Position numbers and translations under genes: made by a program | Shown here: positions 1-5,203 of the stretch, piece by piece | Position numbering within the stretch: the stretch's first letter is position 1 | Layout: every line of letters begins with the position of its first letter | DNA from: Xanthobacteraceae bacterium | GTDB taxonomy: Bacteria; Pseudomonadota; Alphaproteobacteria; Rhizobiales; Xanthobacteraceae | Direction: 5' to 3' | Length of the DNA: 5,203 nt | NCBI GenBank assembly: GCA_030043175.1 | Contig: JASHYD010000864.1 | Location: 1-5,203, forward strand | Notes under the pieces: model-generated | Databases searched by the model: none | Told to the model about the DNA's origin: nothing | The model's input: the letters and a program-made list of their open reading frames with translations, nothing else

Positions 1-240
1 GAGAATGGCGTCGGTCCGAGCCTGCACGGCCTGTTCGGCCGCAAGGCCGCCGATATCGCGAACTTCCGTTATTCAGCGCCCATGAAACGAAGCAACATTA
101 CCTGGACGGCGAGGACCCTCGAGGAGTTCATCGCCGACCCACAAAAGGTCGTCGTCGGCAACCGCATGCCCTATTCCGGTTTGTCCGATCCTGGCGACCG
201 AGCGGACCTGATAGCCTATCTGGAGAGGGCGACAAAGTGA
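1..240 (+). CDS. Class I cytochrome c, C-terminal part (5' end outside window)
   Basis: Reading frame 1 is open from the first base and ends in TGA at 238-240, giving 79 residues. Seen: an N-G-V-G-P-S-L-H-G-L-F-G-R segment (residues 2-14), which is the stretch that follows the haem site in mitochondrial/c2-type class I cytochromes, then G-N-R-M-P-Y-S-G (53-60) containing the likely axial Met56, then a C-terminal helix ending in D-L-I-A-Y-L-E (69-75). The CXXCH haem-attachment motif must lie upstream, outside the window. Known of the family: small periplasmic electron carriers. Inferred: it could accept electrons from the PQQ dehydrogenase encoded about 2.8 kb downstream on the same strand, but the opposite-strand GH28 gene lies between them, so they are not in one simple operon. 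A multidomain protein ending in this domain cannot be excluded. Confidence 0.88.
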   Translation, partial: ENGVGPSLHGLFGRKAADIANFRYSAPMKRSNITWTARTLEEFIADPQKVVVGNRMPYSGLSDPGDRADLIAYLERATK

Positions 241-330
241 TCATTGGCCTGATGTAGGTGCCGCAAGCGTGCACGTATCCACGTTTGCCGCGTGGCTCGG
301 TCGCCGGCGTCACGCTTTGCGTAGCACAAC

Positions 331-354
331 GGCCGCCATGCATGCATGACGGCC
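331..354. repeat. 24-bp near-perfect palindrome
   Basis: The left half GGCCGCCATGCA and the right half TGCATGACGGCC are reverse complements except for one pair (position 6 from each end). The centre is the alternating tract CATGCATGCATG. There is no spacer and no T-run on either side, so it looks more like a protein-binding site or a cruciform-prone element than a terminator. What would bind it is unknown. Confidence 0.55.
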
Positions 355-473
355 ATCTCACGAATCCGCCAGCTCGCGGCTTTTTATGAGATTTTTGCCT
401 GGACGCAGTTGCGCGCCGACGACCTAAAGCGAGCGCTCGCGTATCATGGCAGCCCTTCTGTGGCGGAATTGTT

Positions 474-521
474 AAAAAGCGCGCACATGGCCGCAAACGC
501 TAGCCGCTCGCTGATGCGCGC
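474..521 (-). terminator. Probable intrinsic terminator of the GH28 gene
   Basis: Read on the - strand just past the GH28 stop codon, a GCGCGCA arm (515-521) pairs perfectly with TGCGCGC (479-485), followed directly by TTTTT (478-474). The position and T-run fit rho-independent termination. The loop is long (29 nt), although it may fold further, so the call is only moderate. Confidence 0.5.
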
Positions 522-523
522 GT

Positions 524-2137
524 TCAGATTTGCAAATGAGAAACTGTGCCATCGATCGAAATGTCATTGAAGCCGCGGTTAGAATGCGTGTGGAAATCGG
601 ACACATCGTTAAGCACGTAGCCCGGCCTGGCAGCGCGGGGAAGCTTGACGTGCAGGAGATCGGCGCCGCTGACATCGCCGAGCCAGAACGATGGGCGCGC
701 ATCCGCCGCCAAGCTGGCGACCTCAACATTGCTGAGCTCGATATTGCGCACGTGACGCAGATAGAAATGTTGCGCCGGCAGCGGGCCGAAGCGTGCTGGC
801 TCGGGATAGTCATCCGGTCGTTCGGGCGGTTGCACGCCCGCCATTTCAGCCGTGCCGCCGCCCTTGTGCAGGAAGGCGCAGTCGCTGATCTTGATGTCTT
901 CAATGGCATGGCCCGGGACGCCGCTGATGATCGAGGGCATCTGGTTTAACGGCCCATGACAGGTGATGTTGCTGATCAGCACGCGTTTGAGCGTACCGAT
1001 CGAGAGCTCAGAGGGACCGCGCATGCGCGCGCCCAGGCGCAGGAAAATCGGCGCATTGCGGATGTCGCGCATGGTAATCCCGACCACCGTGATGTCTTCC
1101 ATGATTCCACCATCCACAGTCTCCAGCGCCAGACCGCGGCAGCTCTCGAAGATGCAGTTAGTGATGGCAATGTTCCTGAATCCACCGTTCGATTCGGTGC
1201 CCAACTTGATGCGGCCGGTGCGCTGCCAGTCATGGTCCTCCGAGACGTTCGGAGACGGTTTGAAGCTGCCGTCAAGCATCGCCCCGACCTGGTAGCCGCC
1301 GGTGACGTAGCAGTTGGCGATCGTGACATTCTCGGTCGCGCGTGCATATCCGAGGGCAAATGAGCTTTTCGGGCAGATCGCGTCGTCCCATGGCGAGTTC
1401 ACACTGCAGTTTGCGACGCGTACGTTGCGACAGCAATCGATGTTGATTCCGTCGCGGTTGGTGTCGATCTTGAGATTATCAATCGTCAAGTTATCGACTC
1501 CCGTCGCCAGAACCGCGAAGTGCCCGCAGGCAAGCATCGAAAGATCGCGCAAGATGACGTTGCGGCAGTTCTTGAGCGCGATCGCCTTGTTGCCGACGCC
1601 TGGCGCTTCCTCAACCGGAAGATCGGGATCGTCATGCCCGCGGGCCAGCCCGCGCCCCCAGATGAGTCCGGGCCCAAGGACAGCGACATCGTGGATGTTC
1701 TCTCCCCAGATCAGGCTGTTGTGCCAGTGGTTATGGCCAAAATCCTGGAAAGCTTCCCAAGGCTCATTGGATTCCGCTGGATCGTAGCCGGATATGGTTC
1801 CGTCGCGGGGAGTGTCGGCTGCCAAGATCGTGGCGCCTTGATCGAGGTAGAGTGCCACGGCACTGGTCAAACGAAGAGAGTAGCACGCGTAGGTGCCTGC
1901 TGGCACATACACCGTACCACCCTTCGCGCCTGCTGCTGCGATGGCCCGGTTGATCGCAGGCGAATCTATGTTCTTGCCGTCACCCACCGCGCCGAAGCTA
2001 CGAACGTCAAAGACAGTGCCGGCCTGGGCGCCGGGTAGCGGTGCGATCGCCGACCACGCGCCCCGCGACAGCGTCGCGGGCGCGACCAAGCTGGCAACAC
2101 CGGCCAGCTTGAGAAATTCTCTGCGGATCTGGTCCAT
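524..2137 (-). CDS. Tat-exported glycoside hydrolase family 28 (polygalacturonase-like) protein
   Basis: Predicted to hydrolyse uronic-acid linkages in pectic polysaccharides outside the cytoplasm; the exact substrate is unknown. The 537 residues begin with a Tat-type signal, I-R-R-E-F-L-K (4-10) plus a hydrophobic run, with likely cleavage near residue 30. Residues 41-105 are the pectate-lyase/GH28 opening (F-G-A-V-G-D-G, then G-G-T-V-Y-V-P-A-G-T-Y), followed by beta-helix coils to the C-terminus. Of the GH28 catalytic signatures, the three acids are visible as N-R-D-G (227-230, Asp229) and W-D-D (Asp251, Asp252), and R-I-K is at 309-311. The usual G-H-G is replaced by G-G-Y-Q (280-283), so the His is missing. 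An in-frame GTG at 2176 would add 13 residues. I chose ATG at 2137 because the Tat motif then sits at the N-terminus and AGGG lies 10 nt upstream. The gene is alone on its strand, between two + strand redox genes. Confidence 0.9.
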   Translation of the reverse strand: MDQIRREFLKLAGVASLVAPATLSRGAWSAIAPLPGAQAGTVFDVRSFGAVGDGKNIDSPAINRAIAAAGAKGGTVYVPAGTYACYSLRLTSAVALYLDQGATILAADTPRDGTISGYDPAESNEPWEAFQDFGHNHWHNSLIWGENIHDVAVLGPGLIWGRGLARGHDDPDLPVEEAPGVGNKAIALKNCRNVILRDLSMLACGHFAVLATGVDNLTIDNLKIDTNRDGINIDCCRNVRVANCSVNSPWDDAICPKSSFALGYARATENVTIANCYVTGGYQVGAMLDGSFKPSPNVSEDHDWQRTGRIKLGTESNGGFRNIAITNCIFESCRGLALETVDGGIMEDITVVGITMRDIRNAPIFLRLGARMRGPSELSIGTLKRVLISNITCHGPLNQMPSIISGVPGHAIEDIKISDCAFLHKGGGTAEMAGVQPPERPDDYPEPARFGPLPAQHFYLRHVRNIELSNVEVASLAADARPSFWLGDVSGADLLHVKLPRAARPGYVLNDVSDFHTHSNRGFNDISIDGTVSHLQI

Positions 2138-2680
2138 AAAAGGTGAACCCTGAAAAATAGCGATCCTGGGACGCACGTCGATTGGAAGCTAAAGCCAATT
2201 CCTGCCAATTGCGCGGCAAATCGCCGAGACCTCTGTCGAGATTTGGCCCTTCCCATCGGACACTTCGAGACGCTGCGCGTCGTTGATTGCGTCGCGCACG
2301 CCAGGGCAGGATAAATCTCGCCGGCGCGAGGTCGTGTCCGCATTCGAGACCGACGCCAACGCGAACAGCTGATCGCCCCGCCCCTTCATCAATGTGATGC
2401 CTGCGCGTTGCGGACGCTCACTTGCCACCTCGAGCAGGCCGCCATGGCGAGCGGCCATACGCCGCAAAATATCGAGCCTTGCCGCGCGCAGCCTGTTCCT
2501 TGGTGTAGACGACCCCGCCGCACCGCTGTCGTTTCGGTTGCTTTCGCCGGGAAACGAGTCAGCGCAACGAAACCGAAAAGCTGCTTCGCTGGTGCAAAAC
2601 GCATCAAGCCTCTCATGCCGCATCTACGAGGACTGAGACCCATCAGGTTGTCACTCTAGGCTCACTTCCGCAACGGCGCA

Positions 2681-2701
2681 ATCTCAGACCAATAGTGAGA
2701 T
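2681..2701. repeat. Inverted repeat ATCTCA-N9-TGAGAT
   Basis: Perfect 6-bp arms separated by 9 nt, a geometry common for dimeric regulator sites. It lies about 350 bases upstream of the PQQ dehydrogenase start and 4 nt before another repeat with the same 9-nt spacing. The regulator is unknown, and chance occurrence is possible at this arm length. Confidence 0.35.
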
Positions 2702-2705
2702 GTTA

Positions 2706-2724
2706 TTGCCAGATGTTCCGGCAA
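2706..2724. repeat. Inverted repeat TTGCC-N9-GGCAA
   Basis: Perfect 5-bp arms with a 9-nt spacer, immediately right of the ATCTCA-N9-TGAGAT repeat. The arms are short, so alone this is weak. The shared spacing and closeness of the two are what make it worth recording as a possible operator half of the dehydrogenase promoter region. Confidence 0.3.
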
Positions 2725-2854
2725 CGTTTGGAAAATCCCCGGACCGAACCCAGTGCTGTCCCATCAAAGCAACGCCGATCAGAGCATATCCCGGCCCGAG
2801 CGAATTTCGCTTTCGGTGTGATTGCTTCATTGCCCCTGATCCGCTTCGGTGCAA

Positions 2855-2867
2855 CAATTGGCAATTG
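2855..2867. repeat. Doubled CAATTG palindrome
   Basis: CAATTG-G-CAATTG: two copies of a 6-bp palindrome separated by one base, together an odd-length palindrome. It is AT-rich within GC-rich surroundings, about 180 bases upstream of the dehydrogenase ribosome binding site. It could be a regulator site. The 9-mer CAATTGCGC beginning in it (2862-2870) also occurs at 2206-2214, upstream of the GH28 gene. Confidence 0.3.
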
Positions 2868-2970
2868 CGCTGATGACCATCCGCTCAAGATGCGCGTGCG
2901 ATAGGGGCGGTCAAGGGCATGAGGTTGGCAAAGCCTGGCTAGTCCCGATCCTAGCGCCGGGCCTTAATAA

Positions 2971-2992
2971 GTCCGGCACATTGAAGCCGGAC
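2971..2992 (+). promoter_or_regulatory. Perfect 7-bp inverted repeat upstream of the PQQ dehydrogenase
   Basis: GTCCGGC (2971-2977) and GCCGGAC (2986-2992) are exact reverse complements around the 8-nt loop ACATTGAA. The repeat ends 43 nt before the Shine-Dalgarno of the dehydrogenase gene, so it is either a DNA operator overlapping the promoter or a stem-loop in the 5' leader. No T-run follows on the + strand, so it is not a terminator for that strand. Confidence 0.45.
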
Positions 2993-3035
2993 ATGGGTTG
3001 ATAGCCGTTCTAACTCCGAACGCAGTTCGATTCAG

Positions 3036-3042
3036 AGGGAGG
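3036..3042 (+). promoter_or_regulatory. Strong Shine-Dalgarno fixing the PQQ dehydrogenase start
   Basis: AGGGAGG lies 6 nt before ATG at 3049. It decides against the upstream in-frame TTG at 2998, which would put 17 unrelated residues ahead of a normal signal peptide, and also favours 3049 over the second ATG at 3055. Confidence 0.85.
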
Positions 3043-3048
3043 AAAACC

Positions 3049-4842
3049 ATGGAAATGACCAGACGGCTTTTATTCGGTGCGGCACTGTTGTGCGCATCCG
3101 CAACGGCGATGCAGGCGCAGGACGCGCCGACCGCTCCCCAAGGCGGAACTCGCGAAACCGGGCGCACCGTGCAGAATTTCGTTCCGATCACGGATGACAT
3201 GCTGCGTGCCCCTAAACCCGACGACTGGATGATGCTGCGCGGGAATTACCAGGGCTGGGGCTACAGCACGCTCGACCAGATCAGCAAAACCAACGTGAAA
3301 GGTCTGCAACTGGTCTGGGCGCGCGTCATGGAGCCCGGCATCAACGAGTCGACGCCGATCGTCTACAATGGGGTCATGTATCTCGGCAATTCCGCCGATG
3401 TGGTGCAGGCGATCGACGCCACCAATGGCGACCTGATCTGGGAATATCGGCACCTCTTGCCCGAGGCTTCGCAGTTCCACGGCATGCTGGGGCAGCGCAA
3501 GCGCAGCGTCGCCATCTATGGTGACAAAGTCTATTTCGTGACGTGGGACAATTATCTCGTTGCGCTCGATGCCAAGACCGGAAAGCTCGCCTGGCAGACC
3601 AATCGCGGCGGCGACCTGTTCGTCAGCAACTCCACCGGGCCGATTGCGGTCGATGGCATGATCCTCGCGGGCAGCACCTGTCAGTACGCGGGATTCGGCT
3701 GCTACGTGACCGCCCACGACGCCAAGACTGGCGAGGAATTGTGGCGCAACACGCTGATCCCCCGCCCCGGCGAGCCGGGCGACGAAACCTGGGCCGGCTC
3801 TCCCTATGAGTCGCGCTGGATGACTGGCGTCTGGGGACAGCTCACCTATGATCCGGACCTCGATATGCTGTTCTACGGCTCATCGGGTGTCGGCCCCGCC
3901 TCCGAGACCCAGCGCAACATGCCGGGTGCCACCATGGCCGGAACCGACACGCGCTTCGGCGTCAAGCCCAAGACCGGCGAGGTCGTGTGGCGGCACCAGG
4001 TGCTGCCGCGCGATAATTGGGACCAGGAATGCACCTTTGAGATGATGGTGATCAACACCCCGGTCAATCCGGAAGCAAGCGCCGCCGGCATGTTGTCGAT
4101 CAATCCGAACGCCAAGCGGGGTCCGCGCAAGACGCTCACCGGCATACCGTGCAAGACCGGCATTGCCTGGAGCTTCGATGCCGCCAATGGCGAGTTCCTG
4201 TGGGCGAAGCAGACGGTCGAACAGAACCTTGTTGACAAGATCGACGCCAAGGGCTTCGTCACTGTCAACGAGGACGTCGTCCTCAAGGAGCCGGGCAAGA
4301 CCTATCACATGTGCCCGACCTTTACGGGGGGACGCGACTGGCCGAGCGGCGCGTATAATCCCAAGACCAACGTGATGTTCATCCCGTTGCAGAACCTGTG
4401 CTATGATACCACGCCGCGGGCCGATCGCGATCCGGCGCCGCAGTTCGTCTACAACGTGAATAACGTGCCACGCATCGCGCCCGGCAAGGACAAGGTCGGA
4501 CGCATCGACGCGATCTCGGTCGAGACCGGAAAGACGCTGTGGACCTGGGAGACGCGTGTCTCGACGTTCTCACCGATCCTCGCGACGGCCAGCGGCCTCA
4601 TTTTCAATGGCGGGATGGACCGCTATCTGCGCGCTCACGATGCCGATGACGGCAAGATTCTCTGGCAGACTCGCCTTGCTTCGCAGGCGCTGGGCTTTAC
4701 GGTCACCTACGCGGTGAACGGCCGGCAGTACGTCGCCATCGCGGCGGGCGGCGGTTCGAATGCGGCAGCTCTGCGCGTCACACCTGAGGCTGACGCGACC
4801 ACCGGCGGCAACGCGGTCTACGTGTTTGCGCTGCCCCAATAG
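3049..4842 (+). CDS. Periplasmic PQQ-dependent alcohol dehydrogenase, methanol/ethanol family, no fused cytochrome
   Basis: Likely oxidises an alcohol in the periplasm and passes electrons from PQQ to a cytochrome c; substrate unknown. The 597 residues begin with a Sec signal (M-T-R-R, hydrophobic 7-19, likely cleavage after A23). The propeller fills the rest: D-W start blade (59-93), E-S-T-P (100-103), repeated A-x-D-A-K-T-G-x-x-x-W blade ends (172-182, 222-232), G-G-R-D-W-P (427-432), and closing blade A-T-A-S-G-L-I-F (512-519). Aligned by eye to MxaF: PQQ-stacking Trp = W262, catalytic Asp = D325, Arg331 = K369, and the second disulfide = C422/C451 with the same 29-residue spacing. Absent: the vicinal Cys pair and any CXXCH, so it is not a quinohaemoprotein. 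The metal ligands Glu177 and Asn261 appear as Y213 and G280. It probably heads a transcript continuing into the solute-binding gene 74 nt downstream. Family certain, subtype not. Confidence 0.95.
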   Translation: MEMTRRLLFGAALLCASATAMQAQDAPTAPQGGTRETGRTVQNFVPITDDMLRAPKPDDWMMLRGNYQGWGYSTLDQISKTNVKGLQLVWARVMEPGINESTPIVYNGVMYLGNSADVVQAIDATNGDLIWEYRHLLPEASQFHGMLGQRKRSVAIYGDKVYFVTWDNYLVALDAKTGKLAWQTNRGGDLFVSNSTGPIAVDGMILAGSTCQYAGFGCYVTAHDAKTGEELWRNTLIPRPGEPGDETWAGSPYESRWMTGVWGQLTYDPDLDMLFYGSSGVGPASETQRNMPGATMAGTDTRFGVKPKTGEVVWRHQVLPRDNWDQECTFEMMVINTPVNPEASAAGMLSINPNAKRGPRKTLTGIPCKTGIAWSFDAANGEFLWAKQTVEQNLVDKIDAKGFVTVNEDVVLKEPGKTYHMCPTFTGGRDWPSGAYNPKTNVMFIPLQNLCYDTTPRADRDPAPQFVYNVNNVPRIAPGKDKVGRIDAISVETGKTLWTWETRVSTFSPILATASGLIFNGGMDRYLRAHDADDGKILWQTRLASQALGFTVTYAVNGRQYVAIAAGGGSNAAALRVTPEADATTGGNAVYVFALPQ

Positions 4843-4858
4843 GTGGCGCCAACGCCAT

Positions 4859-4888
4859 GGTCCGGTGGCCTTGATCGGTCACCGGATC
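4859..4888 (+). terminator. Strong intercistronic stem-loop (leaky terminator or processing signal)
   Basis: GGTCCGGTGGCC (4859-4870) pairs with GGTCACCGGATC (4877-4888) over 12 bp, with two G-U pairs and a 6-nt loop TTGATC. It starts 16 nt after the dehydrogenase stop. Only C-T-T-T follows, so the U-tract is weak. It may reduce read-through into the next gene, or protect the 3' end of the dehydrogenase transcript so that the enzyme is made in excess over the downstream protein. Confidence 0.6.
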
Positions 4889-4916
4889 CTTTGCCAGCGG
4901 CTTCGGTTAGCCCGAC

Positions 4917-5203
4917 ATGCCCAATCCGAATGAGCGAACAATGACGGCGGGAACGCGGCAGGCCGCCCGAAATGCGCGGCATACGGCAGCTTCGGCCATC
5001 GCGACACTGCTGCTTGCGGCGGTGTCCATCATTATCGCGACACAGGTGTTGGCGCAGGAGCCCGACGACCTGCCGCCGCGCGACGTCTATCACGAGCGCG
5101 GCCGCAGCAGCGGCGACAAAATCGCATTCTGCGTCAATCCCGCTTCCATGATGGCACCGTTCGAAATGGCGCTCGCCCGCGAAATCGCCGCGCGCCTGCT
5201 GGT
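4917..5203 (+). CDS. Periplasmic solute-binding-like protein associated with the quinoprotein, N-terminal part
   Basis: Open to the window end: 95 complete codons are visible. An N-terminal stretch rich in Arg is followed by a hydrophobic segment (about residues 24-46) ending V-L-A before Q-E, a clear Sec signal, so the product is periplasmic. After a polar linker comes K-I-A-F-C-V-N-P-A-S (68-77) and an amphipathic helix with A-L-A-R-E-I-A-A-R-L (85-94). This matches the first strand and helix of family 3 solute-binding proteins, where the strand leads to the ligand cleft. Known: PQQ dehydrogenases of the methanol/ethanol family are often followed by such a protein (XoxJ type), thought to assist the dehydrogenase rather than transport. 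The position 74 nt after the dehydrogenase gene fits that. A stop at 4908-4910 limits the start to ATG 4917 or ATG 4941; neither has a good ribosome binding site. The identification rests on a short segment. Confidence 0.7.
   Translation, partial: MPNPNERTMTAGTRQAARNARHTAASAIATLLLAAVSIIIATQVLAQEPDDLPPRDVYHERGRSSGDKIAFCVNPASMMAPFEMALAREIAARLL

Larger units (their letters stand above)
241..523. other. Intergenic gap between convergent cytochrome c and GH28 genes
   Basis: No convincing gene is visible in these 283 bases. They hold a short hairpin CCACG/CGTGG (279-283 with 291-295), a 24-bp near-palindrome (331-354), a weak CCGC/GCGG hairpin followed by TTTTT (366-385) that could end transcription from the left, and a hairpin with a T-run on the - strand next to the GH28 stop. 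A 74-codon + strand frame starts at 346 and runs into the antisense of the GH28 3' end (stop at 568-570). It has no Shine-Dalgarno and I do not recognise its product, so it is not called. Confidence 0.6.
2138..3048. other. Long divergent intergenic region between GH28 and PQQ dehydrogenase genes
   Basis: About 910 bases separate the two divergent starts, more than two promoters need. No frame here has both recognisable family motifs and a ribosome binding site. The longest is a 144-codon - strand frame (2189-2623); part of it looks protein-like but I cannot assign it (see findings). The right-hand 350 bases carry several inverted repeats, listed separately, that could serve as operators. I found no convincing sigma-70 or sigma-54 promoter by eye, although both gene starts must be served from within this region. 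Confidence 0.6.

Noticed and set aside
2194..2215. Sigma-54-like promoter on the - strand upstream of GH28 (TTGGCAGGAATTGGC)
   Set aside because: The GG and GC doublets are 9 nt apart instead of the required 10 and the -12 element lacks TTGC; it is better described as a direct repeat of AATTGGC.
2925..2940. Sigma-54-like promoter on the + strand (TTGGCAAAGCCTGGCT)
   Set aside because: Same spacing defect: the GC doublet is one base too close to the GG, with no TTGC element.
2998..3048. Upstream TTG start for the PQQ dehydrogenase
   Set aside because: The strong AGGGAGG at 3036-3042 would lie inside the coding region, and the extra 17 residues precede a normal signal peptide; ATG 3049 is preferred.
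3093..3093. Cys15 of the dehydrogenase as a lipoprotein anchor
   Set aside because: The residues before it are A-L-L, not a lipobox; a normal Sec cleavage site follows at about residue 23.
3070..3717. 215-codon - strand frame inside the PQQ dehydrogenase gene
   Set aside because: It lies wholly antisense to a gene with clear family motifs throughout; its composition (many Asp, His, Arg, Val) is typical of antisense shadow frames in high-GC DNA.
3937..3960. Loss of the catalytic Asp in the dehydrogenase (P-G-A-T where MxaF has P-G-D-N)
   Set aside because: Counting residues from Asn261 in MxaF shows that Asp303 is the one in the later D-E-W-D motif, which is kept here as D-N-W-D (D325).

Overview
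The window reads as an alphaproteobacterial chromosome segment, probably of the Rhizobiales/Bradyrhizobium type. This is inferred from the high-GC codon use, the class I cytochrome c, the periplasmic PQQ alcohol dehydrogenase and the quinoprotein-associated solute-binding protein; there is no rRNA or marker gene to prove it. I see no tRNA, rRNA, CRISPR array, transposase or intact insertion sequence.

Layout: (1) 1-240, + strand, the C-terminal 79 residues of a class I cytochrome c, cut by the window edge. (2) 241-523, a gap with a near-perfect 24-bp palindrome and, next to the following gene, a hairpin with a T-run that fits a terminator for that gene. (3) 524-2137, - strand, a complete Tat-exported glycoside hydrolase family 28 (pectin-type, right-handed beta-helix) enzyme. 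(4) 2138-3048, about 910 bases without a convincing gene, holding several short inverted repeats and the start region of the next gene. (5) 3049-4842, + strand, a complete 597-residue periplasmic PQQ-dependent dehydrogenase of the methanol/ethanol (eight-bladed propeller) family without a fused haem domain. (6) 4859-4888, a strong intercistronic hairpin. (7) 4917-end, + strand, the exported N-terminus of a periplasmic solute-binding-like protein of the XoxJ kind, cut by the window edge.

How the parts may work together: the PQQ enzyme has no cytochrome domain, so it needs a soluble acceptor, and the cytochrome c encoded upstream is a plausible one. The solute-binding-like protein downstream is the usual companion of such quinoproteins. 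The GH28 gene lies in the opposite orientation between the cytochrome and the dehydrogenase, so it is either an insertion into an older redox cluster or part of a plant-polysaccharide use locus.

The most interesting point is in the dehydrogenase. A by-eye alignment to MxaF-type methanol dehydrogenase keeps the PQQ-stacking Trp, the catalytic Asp and one structural disulfide. It loses two of the three classical metal ligands and the vicinal disulfide. It also has a Glu at the position where lanthanide-dependent enzymes have an extra Asp.
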